This document shows, in pieces, positions 22,101-32,497 of a stretch of 64,000 nt of DNA (its first letter is position 1; every line of letters begins with the position of its first letter). Source of the stretch: Verpa conica. Taxonomy: Eukaryota; Ascomycota; Pezizomycetes; Pezizales; Morchellaceae. The notes beneath the pieces are model-generated. The model was not told the origin of the DNA. It worked only from the letters and a program-made list of their open reading frames with translations, and did not search any database. Both the position numbers and the translations under genes were made by a program. The stretch is taken from positions 2,728,001-2,792,000 of the forward strand of contig JAUFSD010000003.1 in NCBI GenBank assembly GCA_033030425.1. The letters run 5' to 3'.

Positions 22101-23184
22101 ACCATACTATTTGCTTCCGATATATGAGTGATATCTCATGACTCTAAGAGTGCTTCACTAGCCTATCTCGGATTCATGGGTAAACTATTAAAGGGACTGG
22201 TATATTTGGCTTCCTGCCTACTTCTCTCTCTAAGAGGATGAGGGATGTGATTCTGTTTTTATTTTCACTTTTATTCAGTTCTGAAAATATACTGATCATT
22301 GATGAATGAATGAATGAATTTATCATTTAAGTACATGCAACCCTTAGGTTATGGTACCCTACTGATCATTGATGTACATGTATGTAATCATTTATTTATT
22401 TTTCTTCTCGGCTTTAACTCAATCGGACTATAATTACGAGTATATATAATCGACTTAGGCTTAGCTTACTTAAAAGGGCTTAACTCGGAGCCTTTAGAGT
22501 TAAGTTTAGCCACTCTAAGCCTATAAGATCGATGTTAGGGATGCTTGTAGTATGTATGATTATTACTATTGTTATTGATAGGGAGAGAGTCGGATCTTGG
22601 TCTCGAATCCCTCTCTTATCTGGTGATAAAGACACGTCTGCCTCTACACCAGTGTCGTCTCGCTAGCTCCATACTAACGACTGTCTATAATGCTGTATGG
22701 TCTTGTAATGCCTTGGTCTGATTGAATTGATTAGAGTGATGGGTGTTAATTAGGTCTTGGTATTTTCCTAAAGCATAGAGGTACCATGATTTCTTGGCAG
22801 GTTCTTTTTAGATATAAATTTAGGGTCTATATGTATAGATATATACTTTAAAGATCGATCTGGGTCTCAAATTTTAAGAGTTTCTAGGGGGAACGGACAC
22901 TCACAGGAGTTATTAAGGAATAATCTATAGTCTATTGATTTACTTAGGCTGTACTATCTTTAATTTAATTATTCATTTTATTTTCCTCACACTCAGAAAC
23001 CTGTGGGAGATTTATTAACAAGTTTTGGCGGAAGTTAAATTGTTATCTTGGGAGTATGTGTAGGTTGTGGCGCTTGCTAGTGTGGAACTGTATCTTTAGC
23101 AACGCCTATATAAATCAGTGCTTCTGTGGCTATGGGACACTCCGTTTCCTTGTTCCCTCCTATAGCTAGGCCAAGAGGCCACTG
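19180..23184. other. Gene-poor, AT-rich region (left part)
   Basis: About 4 kb in which no gene, full or fragmentary, could be recognised on either strand. It holds TACATGTA palindromes at 20009, 21441, 21537 and 22375. A tRNA-like internal promoter pair lies on the minus strand (A-box-like at 22651..22641, B-box-like at 22611..22599). A 105-codon minus frame at 19723..19406 upstream of the bZIP gene is low complexity and not called. Confidence 0.55.
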
Positions 23185-23694
23185 TATATGTTCTGGCCTG
23201 TTAGGAGGACGTGCATATTGGTGGGACATCCTTTCAATAGGCTAGTCTAGTAGGCGCCCTACCCGTTGAAGGGGCACCCATGGGCAAGCCAACGTACAAA
23301 TTATAGCTCAATTAATACAGATACACTCAAAAGAATAGGAATAATAGCTAGGAAATATGAATTTATCTTGAGATTCTTTTAGATTTATACTATGGTTTAT
23401 TATATTTATAGGGGGTTAGAGGCTTTGTTCTAGATGTTTTATTTTATTTTATTTTATTTTTTTTTTTTTGAATCAAGTGATTTTATTGTTCTGGGTACAA
23501 AATCTGGTATGCAGTATAAACTATGACCTAAAAAATCTAGATGTTTTATTTGTAGCCAGGGGTTTTATATATTATTGCCTATACAGGGGACGTAGGCTGG
23601 CCCATATATATAGAGGACGTTTCTCCAGTAGGTTGGCCCGTTGAGGGGACATCCCTCCGATATGCATGTCCCCGAACGGGCCAGAACATATATA
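23185..23694. mobile_element. Fold-back/MITE-like element with hairpin-bearing inverted termini
   Basis: The ends are inverted copies: left TATATGTTCTGGCC at 23185 and right GGCCAGAACATATA ending near 23692. Inside each terminus is a further imperfect palindrome: 23195-23242 on the left (GGCCTGTTAGGAGGACGT ... ACATCCTTTCAATAGGC) and 23635-23682 on the right (GGCCCGTTGAGGGGACAT ... ATGTCCCCGAACGGGCC). Thus each arm can fold on itself as well as pair with the other arm. No coding capacity. Exact ends are uncertain by a few bases because TATA repeats flank both sides. The interior contains a separate retro-insertion at 23445-23535. Confidence 0.65.
23445..23535 (-). mobile_element. Short poly(A) retro-insert with 16-bp target-site duplication
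   Basis: A 91-bp segment is bracketed by perfect 16-bp direct repeats TCTAGATGTTTTATTT (23429-23444 and 23536-23551). Read on the minus strand it ends AACAATAAAATCACTTGATTC followed by a long A-rich tail with TAAAA repeats. That is a polyadenylation signal ~12 nt before a poly(A) tract, as expected for a 5'-truncated reverse-transcribed RNA end (LINE-mobilised mRNA, or the 3' end of a retroelement). It lies within the fold-back element at 23185-23694 and is therefore younger. Confidence 0.75.
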
Positions 23695-26354
23695 TCACTA
23701 AAATGTATGGAGATATTTGTATTTATGATGAATTAGTTCATTGTATGGGGGGGGGGGTTAAATATAATATATTCATAGATTACTACTCGAAGATTGACCT
23801 TGATGAAGTAAAAGCATGTAGGACTATGAATGTGGATCATGTACCAGAGGTATCAACGAGTTTAATATATAGCCTATCAATTTATGCCTATTTTGCAGAG
23901 CCGTAAAATTCTAGAAATTGTTTCGTCTTTTTGTAGCATTTAAGATCAAGGTAACTACATGTAGACAAGTAGGTGAATTGGTTTTCAAAGTCTATGCATG
24001 GGAGTACTTAGGTCTAGCTTAACTCAGCTTGTGATTAAAAGCGCACTGTTATTAGTTTCTCACAAACAGGAAAGAGTAGAAGGACTAAGATTATCACCTT
24101 AGACCACTTTCCCCGATCTATCCATACAATTTATTTTCTTTGGTGATGAATGAACTCCTATCCAGATTTTTTTAAACAGGTTTGAAAGATAAGAGGACTT
24201 GTCTATCTGCATTTGCTACTTTTTTGAGTAGGAGTTTATGAAGTGAATTTCTGGTTTTTCAATTATCTGGATTTATAGCTGGCCGCTATACTATAAAGAG
24301 ACTCTACTTAGGGATGTAGAACTTAATAGAAGGATATTTTCCTATCCTTCTATAGGTTCGGCATAATCTTAGTATCCGAAAGCTTTCCAATCCTTTTTTG
24401 TCTGTCCCGCCATTGGCCTTAGTATGAACTGCACTAAATGTCTGACACAAATCATAAGCCATCAATCTTTCAGCATATAGGTCGCATATTTCAGTTGATT
24501 TCATTTGTCAAGGATGGGTATGTCGACATCCTTATTGCATGGAGGCAGATACGTGGCAATAAGCTTTGACCGCATGGAAATTGGAAGGATAATATTGCTA
24601 ATTGCTTAATTCAAGGGAAAGAAAATTGCCTCTTACTAGGGTAATGCTTTATGCATACTAGCTAGTAACAACTCCCCTTTTCTCTGCTTCTACGCTATAT
24701 ATGTATATCTAGTTACCCGAAGTATTAGTAGGTTATATAAAGTGTAACTAAGGCAGGGAAAGCGGTCGGAGTCTCGGAGCCGGGGCTGGGGCCAGCTACC
24801 GATACCTGTAGGATGCCTGTATGGGATAATTCTGCGTAGGCTTCCGGAAAGAGATGCAAGACGCATTCCGGGACAGCACATTCACCCAGGAGGTATACCT
24901 CCGGCGCAAACTACCAGCACCATGCCGTGTTCTCGGCTACTAAATTCGCCGAATCCGCGCCTATATGTAACATTGAATTAGGCCCGTAATAGGAGGTGTT
25001 GTAAGGGGTCGTCTCCTGCGCAGTGAGTGTACGTGTTAGCTAGTTTCATTCCAGTACTTCAGCTGAGAAAAAGCCTCATATATTTCAGTAATATTTCGGC
25101 AGTAATTTGCTAATAGAATTAGTGTATAGTAGCAATATAAATGCCGTAGAATTTTGTGATTTCGATGATGTAGGATTAAGACCGTTAAGTGGCCTAATTT
25201 GCTCCTTAATTATTTTGGTGTGGGTAAGAAAAATGATGTTTGTACATATAAATATTTGAAAGCAAGGAAGTCTAGAACACAGCGCTGGGGATGCGGTAAG
25301 TTCCATTTGTAGCTTAGGCTGCAGGTTGTTCAAATCGTGGTACAGAAGCATCTTTCCAGTAGATAGTATGGAGCTGTCACCCCAAGGACTTGATTTGGTA
25401 TTCAGTTGCGATTTATAAGATATGCCAATGTTAGGTGTGTTTCAAACTTGGCGTGGATGCTCATTACCAGATATACTGGGACGGTTATAAATCTGGGGTG
25501 CATCACAAGATGGGGGGATGGGACCGCGAAGTTTTCTGCGCGTAAATACTTGAAAACGGAATTTCTACAGAATATGGTGTCTTAAACGTCGCGTCCCACA
25601 AGGGTTATACATGTAATTGTATGTAGTAAGACATTCCGCGTGCTGCATCATCCGAAGACCCCTCTTTGTTCTCTCTACCCACCAGGGCTACTATATAGTG
25701 AAAGGGGGCCAACTTCTGTACATGTTAGGATAGCTTTGATTTCTAGGTATGAATTTAAACCTGATTTGAATAATATAGCCCATGTTTACCTAGCTTTAGG
25801 TCAATAGTAGTATATTAAGTTCCCGTACTAGCTAGGGACAGCTGAAAAGGCTGTAGCTTTTCCGTATTGTAATTTTCCACAAAATCCCGGCCCCAATCTA
25901 AAGGGTTGGGGCCAAGCTGTTCTTTTGAGGCTATAAACTAAAGTACGGTAAATGTATTTATGGTCTTCATATTTGAGTAATCAAACGCTGAAAGAGCTCT
26001 TGATTATTAAAAGATTGATTTCCGCCAGCGGAATTGCATAGCAAATACTGTACCTTGGACTAGTATCTGCTGGAACCATGCAACTATAGCATGTCCCCTT
26101 CTCTTTTCGTGGGGGATCATGCATCTTTCTCCGTGCTAACGATTTGTATTTCGGCTGGCCTGGGAATAACACTTGTAGATCGAGCTTGATCAATCTTATA
26201 GTTTAATGCCCTTATATTCTCCCGGAGGTCTTCTCCTGGGTATTTCAGAGGTATAAAGGGGACCAGTCATTCCTATATCAAACTTCCCATTTCTTCTAGC
26301 CAGGTAGAAGATTAGTTCAAGTGAGCCTTGAATAAAGGAGAATCCCAATTAAGA
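23695..26354. other. Gene-poor, AT-rich region (right part)
   Basis: No recognisable gene. Small frames (24504..24304, 24881..24690, 25351..25085, 26193..25981, all minus) have no known motif. TACATGTA occurs at 23956 and 25608. An 8-bp perfect hairpin GGCCCCAA/TTGGGGCC is at 25889-25913. The last few hundred bases should include the promoter of the phosphoglycerate dehydrogenase gene. Confidence 0.55.
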
Positions 26355-28429
26355 ATGTCGAGCAGAATCAGATCATTATTCCAGGGGTTTCGGAGTTCTG
26401 TGGACGTAACAGAAAAATATAATAGCCCTGCAGGGTTTTCAAGTGGCGGCAACGGCAGCTCAAAGCATGACTCTACAGTTGCTCGACAACTTCCTCCCAC
26501 TCCTCCAGATGAAAACGACAACCACAACCAACTGAAGACATTCAAAATACCCCGAATCAGTCAGAAGAACGTACCTATTCATTCCTTCACAAACACAGAA
26601 AGAAACAATCCAAACGCAGAAATGTCCGGTGCTCGCGAAATCGAGGTCAATGGCCTAACTTACACCCTCTCCAATACTCTGAGTCTTTCAGCATCTCCCA
26701 CTTCAACTTTCCACTCTCCTGCTGGCTCTTATATGTCTCGCATAGCTTCTCGCCCTTCTGTGAAGCAATTGAAGCCTTTTAACACTCAGGACATTAAGAT
26801 TCTTCTCCTTGAGAATGTCAACGTTGCTGCGAGGGAAATTTTAGAGTCCCAAGGTTACCAGGTCGAATTCCATAAGTCTTCACTACCTGAGGATGAGCTC
26901 ATCGAGAAGATTCGGTTAGTCACTTTTCCCCCGCATAGAAATTTTTTCTGCTCTTTGTCTCTCCTCAGGTTTCGTCATAGCCCCGGTCATTTTTTTGTGT
27001 GCTACCCATAAACGTTATCGATAACAACCGGAAAAACTAGACCCTGCCACTAACTTTCTATTACAGTGATATCCACGTAATTGGCATCCGCTCAAAGACT
27101 AAACTTTCTGAGAAGGTCCTAAGCGAGGCAAAGAATCTTCTTGTTATCGGCTGCTTTTGCATCGGCACTAACCAAGTCGATCTCGAGTATGCTGCAAAGC
27201 ACGGAATCACCGTTTTCAACTCTCCATTTAGTAACTCAAGGAGTGTAGCGGAGCTTGTCATTGCGGAAGTCATTGTTCTGGCTAGACAACTCGGAGACCG
27301 CTCAAACGAGATGCATAATGGTACCTGGAATAAGGTTAGTGCTAGATGCTGGGAGATTCGTGGAAAAACTTTGGGTGAGTCTACACTAGAAATTCTTGCG
27401 TAGTAGATTACAATAAACATTATGATACTGACCGGACCAAGGTATAATTGGATATGGCCATATTGGATCTCAGCTTTCAGTCTTAAGCGAGGCTATGGGA
27501 ATGAAAGTTATCTACTATGATGTTGTTCCACTTATGGCTCTCGGATCAGCAAAACAAGTACCTACTCTAAAGGACCTCCTCAACCAGTCAGACTTTGTCA
27601 CCTTACACGTTCCAGAGCTCCCGGAAACAAAGAACATGATTGGTGCCGAGCAGTTGGCACAGATGAAGAAGGGCAGTTATCTGATAAACGCTAGCCGTGG
27701 TAGTGTTGTTGACATTCCCGCATTAATGTGAATCCTCTGTGCTCGGATATCCGTGGATACACAACTAACCGAAATTTATTATAGTGAGTCTATGCGTTCA
27801 GGCCACACTGCTGGTGCAGCTCTTGATGTTTACCCTTCAGAACCGGCAGCAAACGGAGACTATTTCAATGCAAGTCTTAACATTTGGGGCGATGATCTGA
27901 GGTCGCTCAAGAACCTTATCCTCTCCCCCCATATCGGCGGAAGCACTGAAGAAGCCCAGAGCGCCATTGGTGTTGAGGTTGGTGAAGCTCTTGTCCGCTA
28001 CATTAATGACGGAAGTACAATTGGTAAGTTTTTCATGTTATAACGTTCTTTTCAGGTAGCCTTACTAACATACCATCTTATAGGGGCTGTCAACATGCCC
28101 GAAGTGAGTTTGCGAGGTCTTACTCTGGCCGAAGAGAATCATGTCCGTGTCATCTTCATCCACAGTAATAGACCTGGTGTTCTGCGGCAAGTCAACTCAA
28201 TACTTGGAGACCACAATGTAGACAAACAGATGTCTGACAGCCGTGGCGACGTTGCGTATCTGATGGCAGACATTAGCGACGTCAACGCTGGCGATATCAA
28301 GAGTCTGTATGAGAGCTTGGAGAGTTTGAGCTGTAAGTATCCTAGTACCGGACGGTACCTTCTATTATTTTTAGTAGAATATATAACTAATTCCCTCTAG
28401 CAAAAATTATGACAAGAGTACTCTATTAA
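26355..28429 (+). CDS. SER3: D-3-phosphoglycerate dehydrogenase
   Basis: Six exons: 26355..26914, 27067..27374, 27442..27727, 27785..28023, 28084..28332, 28401..28429; 556 residues. It catalyses the first step of serine synthesis, oxidation of 3-phosphoglycerate with NAD. The nucleotide-binding loop is GIIGYGHIGSQ. Active-site residues are visible as Arg in NASRGSVVD, Glu in DVYPSEPA and His in SPHIGGSTEEAQ. The C-terminal ACT domain (HVRVIFIHSNRPGVLRQVN through DISDVNAGD) is the usual allosteric serine-sensing module, and the protein ends TRVLY as in yeast Ser3/Ser33, encoded by a 29-nt last exon. The first ATG gives an N-terminal Ser/Pro-rich extension of about 89 residues before a second in-frame Met (26622, MSGAREIEVNG). 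The shorter form would be closer to typical fungal length, so the true start is uncertain. It stands isolated beside the gene desert. Confidence 0.93.
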
Positions 28430-29261
28430 GCATCTTGGGAGTTTCCTATTTTATTTGGGGTTTCTGGGTTTATTTAACGTCTTCTTTTAGAAAAGAGGCT
28501 TCATTGCGAATCTCATATTCCCTAGTATATATTATGTCTCCAGCGACTTATTAGGGCAGCAAGGAAGAAAAAGATGGGGGGTATATTTTGTTTCATTTGG
28601 GGTATTGATTTTCTAGCGTGTATAACCTATCAAAAGTGTACATTTATCTGGCACTGCTTTGACGCCTATTGTTTCAACAAATATGGGCTTTGGTTTTCTA
28701 TTTTTATTTTTTTCAGGGAGAAATTCATAACGATAGTTCTATGTGTTCTCAGGGCATCTAATTTAACTTAGTGGGAAGATTGGATGGAGATCAGGTGATG
28801 GAAAACGTTATAACAGTTATAATTTTTCTGAACTAGTGAAGGGGATATAAAGGCGTTCAACGTGGGGCATAACGCGATGATAGCAGTTGAAAGGCATATT
28901 ATTTGCTTAGAAAATCTACTTTTAAATTGTATTCGGAGCCTCTATACCATAATACAACACGTAGAACTGTAGCATTACGAGTGGTTACACATGATTAAAA
29001 AACTCCAAAGGCAATCGTAGCTATTGGCCAAAAACGGGTCGTGGTCTATTCTAGGGTAAAAAATAGGAATTTAACTTTCCTGGCCCTTGAGTGATAGTAC
29101 ATATATGTATTCTGTGTCAACAGTGCTAAGGGGCAATGGATCAACTCATGCCAAACTCCAGTTCCCAAAATACTAAACACGCCATCCAAGCCCTCTCAAA
29201 CCATAATATGTAGCCCTGCTTAGTCTACAAATGTAATATTACATCCACTCCCTAAAGGGGG
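28430..29261. other. Intergenic region, convergent gene ends
   Basis: 3' flanks of SER3 and of the MOB-PPAT gene. Nothing beyond short uninformative frames was seen. Confidence 0.6.
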
Positions 29262-31721
29262 CTAACGTTCTTCCCCATCCTTCTCCTCCAGTCGCCTCCT
29301 AATATCAGTACTACTCATCTTTATGCCCTCTACCCCGGTTTCGATAAGGTCCACCGAGAATATCTCCAAATCCTTGAATCCAGCCTCAATTCTCTTCGTG
29401 TTTACGGCCTCTCCTCCCTTTGTACTCTCAGCAGACACAACAAGTGCCGAGATATCTTTGTTAGTGATAGTAGGGCCGTAAGGATCATCAATCTCGACTG
29501 TCTCTACCACAAGAGCACCAGCAAGCAGTGTTGTGAAGGCACGGAGTATATTCTCGGTTTCAGGCGTTACTGACGCAGTTGTATTTAGTTTTGTTTCAGT
29601 CGAGGGAGGAAAGTCGAGAATTCCACGAAGGAATTGAAGGGTTTGGTGGGTTCGTGTGGACCATGGTGTTAGATAATTGCTATGCTTCTTGTTTTTGAGC
29701 ATATCGGCTCCGGTGATACCGATTATTAGACGTGGTGATGGGATATTAGGGGAGATAATAAAGGCGGTCATTGTTAGAAGAAGTTTGTGTCCAGGGTGAA
29801 GATGATCAAAGGTTCCACCGACTATAGTGCCTATTAGTGAAGATTTCTTGGGATGGACTATGATTTAAATACCTGCTACAATAGAGTGCTCTTCCCTATC
29901 TTCTAGTATCTTTTCGTTCGATCCCTCCTTCTCCTCAGTGTTCTCGGGGATATCTCCAAGATCACTACGGAGAACGACGGTATCAATTCCAATCTTATCA
30001 CCTCGATAAGTTAAAAAGTTTTTTGCGATTACTTCGCCCTCGCCTTCTCCATCCTCCTCACCGTCCTTTGGCGGGGGTGACGCAATGATGATATTCTTCC
30101 ATTCCCTCCCCGAATCGGCGAGCTTCCGTAAACTCACAATAGGGCCGTCGAAGATACTGCCACCAGTAGCCAGCTTCTCCTCTTCCGGGGTCAAGCCGGT
30201 GTCACTCAGTAATATGATCCTGACGTCAACAAGATCCTCTCGTCCTTCCTTAACAGACGCTGCATATGCTGATGAGTATAGTCTTGCGAGAAGTCTTTGA
30301 GTTTTGGTAAATGTTTTGCGGCGGGAGACAGTGGCAGGGGAAGAGAGGAAGGGTACATGGATTGCTATATCTAGGATCGAGTATATCTCCGAGGAGGTCT
30401 GCTGGAAAGCGGCGGCAAGAGAAGGGGCATAGAGACTCTGCAAGCAAGCTAAAGTGGCGTCTTCCGGGGGTGCGGGTAGAAGCAAGAGTGATTTCTCAAC
30501 GATATCTTCTGAATCTTGCTCCTCTTCCTGATCCTTCTCATCTATATGGTTTTCGATACCCGCTAGTTTATCTTTTTCATCCTCTTCCAGTAGGTGGGCA
30601 TCCATGTCTAATTCGAACTCGTCTTCATCGTCTTCATCCTCTCCATGCCCAAGTTCTCCTTCATCATCTTCGTCAGATTCAGATTCATCGCTATCTGGGT
30701 AATCCTCGTCGTCTTCTTCATGTTCACCGCCTAATTCTTGCCGGCGGTCCTGTCCTCCTGTCCCGCGATCAAACTCATCAATCTCTTCTTCCTCGAATTC
30801 TGCTTCGTCCTCGGTTGATTTTAAACCCTCTGCTTCTGGAGGGAGGGTCAAGTTGTCTTTAGGAATCAAATGGTAGTGGTCAGAGACTGTTTTGAAAAAC
30901 TACGCCGCAGTTCGCATAGTTAGTAAAGTCATTAATCCTGGTAGTGTGTAACCCACCAGATACAGTCCAAACTCATTCTCCACATCCCAAAACACACTCC
31001 TATGCTGAAACCAAGCATGTGCAAATATCCTATACAGCCTCCTAAAAATACTTCCTAAATGCTTGATGCTTCCTGGAGCCAAGCTTAGTCTACTAGGGAA
31101 AAACCTAGTAGTGCATAACATAGTCGCCGCCTGGTCTAGGGTATGCGTAGAATAATCGATGGCGCAACACGACTTAGGCGGGTCGTGCACCGCGCACAGA
31201 TACTGCCATTCGCTCGCGCGCATTTCTGGACACGAAGAAGCAGTGCAATTATCATTCAACAGCGCAACAAGTAAAACATTAAGATCTCTCGTCAATCGGC
31301 GCGTGAGTTCGTAGCACCACAGCGATTCCTCGACGCCCTCCGGCGGTGTAGCGAGTGTCTCGCATGCTTCGCGCGATAGTGGGACAGTGGTGTCTGAGTC
31401 TGGCGGTGACGTGATTGATGATAGGAGCGCGGCAAGGTGCTCCTGGAGTTGAAAGGCAGAGTCGAGTTCGCCGAGCGGTACGAGTGGTGGACCGGTTGTA
31501 ATGTTCCTAGACCTGGTACCAGGGCGGATACGGCGCGGAGTGGCTGAAGAGTTTGTAGTCGCAGCGATGGTGCTGGCCTTTGAGCTTGTGGAAGAGATAG
31601 CCGGAATTTGGACCTCTGTAAACGGCGGAGGAGATGGTAGACGTGGAGAGGTTGAAGATGGTGAGGGATTCTCTGGGCCGGAGGAAGCCATCTTCAGTGA
31701 CTTTGATGGACCGAATGACAT
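29262..31721 (-). CDS. MOB/phocein protein fused in frame to phosphopantetheine adenylyltransferase
   Basis: Three exons: 31721..30957, 30899..29873, 29830..29262; 786 residues, introns 57 nt (TTTACTAAC branch) and 42 nt. Residues ~130-280 form a MOB domain of the phocein/Mob4 (fungal MOB3) type: zinc ligands in SSCPEMRASEWQYLCAVH, then PPKSCCAIDYSTHTLDQAA, FPSRLSL, RRLYRIFAHAWFQHR, and, across intron 1, FFKTVSDHYHLIPKDNLTLP. Residues ~281-390 are a very acidic Glu/Asp linker. From ~391 the sequence is a eukaryotic PPAT: SLLLLPAPPEDATLACLQSL, then across intron 2 the nucleotidyltransferase signature GGTFDHLHPGH (602-612), SNYLTPW and SSTDIRRRL. MOB3/phocein acts in the STRIPAK complex; PPAT (yeast Cab4) makes dephospho-CoA. 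No stop separates them. A Met at 354 could start a separate PPAT product. The ATG at 31691 is an alternative MOB start. Confidence 0.85.
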
Positions 31722-32497
31722 TCGATGATATGTAGTGTAGTAAAGCTAGGAAAAGAGTGTAAGGGTATTGTTTGTGGGAAATACTTGATAATAACAGATA
31801 AGTGTCCGGGGGTCCACGAAAAGATGAATAGGTAGTATAGTAGTAGTAGTAGTAGTGATACGTTGATAGGCCAGATATGGGGGGAAAAAGATACCAAAGA
31901 GAGAGTAGGAGATAGTCTGCTATTTGTGACGTTGATGATGCCCCTTAAGGTTATCTCTCTGTTTCCGTAGTGGGGCCTCAGGGGGTCTCAGTGGCCTTAA
32001 CAATTCTGGCTTCTTAACAGTGACTCCCGAGGTTTGGTGGTGTTTGGGCAAATCGTGTAAATAGCCTGGGGCTCTTGATAAGTGTAGCCCTAACCCTAGT
32101 GTGGTGATCCTCTGCAACTCACCGCTACTCATGTCGACGGGTGGGAAGGAGCTTTCCCCCAGCGTCTATTAGCTAAGTTATAGCTTTCTCTATGTTTTGT
32201 AAGTCTGGGGAAGGCTAATTGCTTTGGGTTATTGCCGGTAGAGGTACTGACCCGCTTCTAATACTGACTTAGCCCTACATGGGGAGAGATAAATAATCAA
32301 TTGGTATTGTGCTACTTGGTCAATCCTATCCGATTCTATATCATGAAGTCTACATTCTTCTTCAAAAACCCCCTCAAGAAAGGAAATTAAATGACCTAAT
32401 ACTAGCCGTTGGCTTTTAAGGAAAGACTTATATGAAATTCCTACAAAATCACCAATTCTCACCACCCTTCAGATAATAGTAAGATTAGGAGAATCCC
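31722..32497. other. Intergenic region upstream of MOB-PPAT gene
   Basis: Contains a short TAG microsatellite near 31835-31857. A 70-codon minus frame 32132..31920 begins with ATG and is Pro/Arg/Leu-rich without recognisable homology; possible but unsupported small gene. Frame 32465..32229 lacks an ATG start. Confidence 0.5.

Noticed and set aside
25889..25913. Perfect 8-bp hairpin GGCCCCAA/TTGGGGCC
   Set aside because: Isolated, no flanking repeat or gene context; may occur by chance.
30085..30862. Plus-strand frames opposite the MOB-PPAT gene
   Set aside because: Shadow of the acidic GAR/GAN-codon linker on the other strand; no independent motif.
31920..32132. 70-codon minus-strand frame starting with ATG, rich in Pro, Arg and Leu
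   Set aside because: No recognisable motif, no splice-supported extension and no certainty that it exceeds chance length; left as unsupported.
32229..32465. 78-codon minus frame downstream of MES1
   Set aside because: Begins at GTG with no ATG, no acceptor-donor context linking it to MES1, unrecognised sequence.
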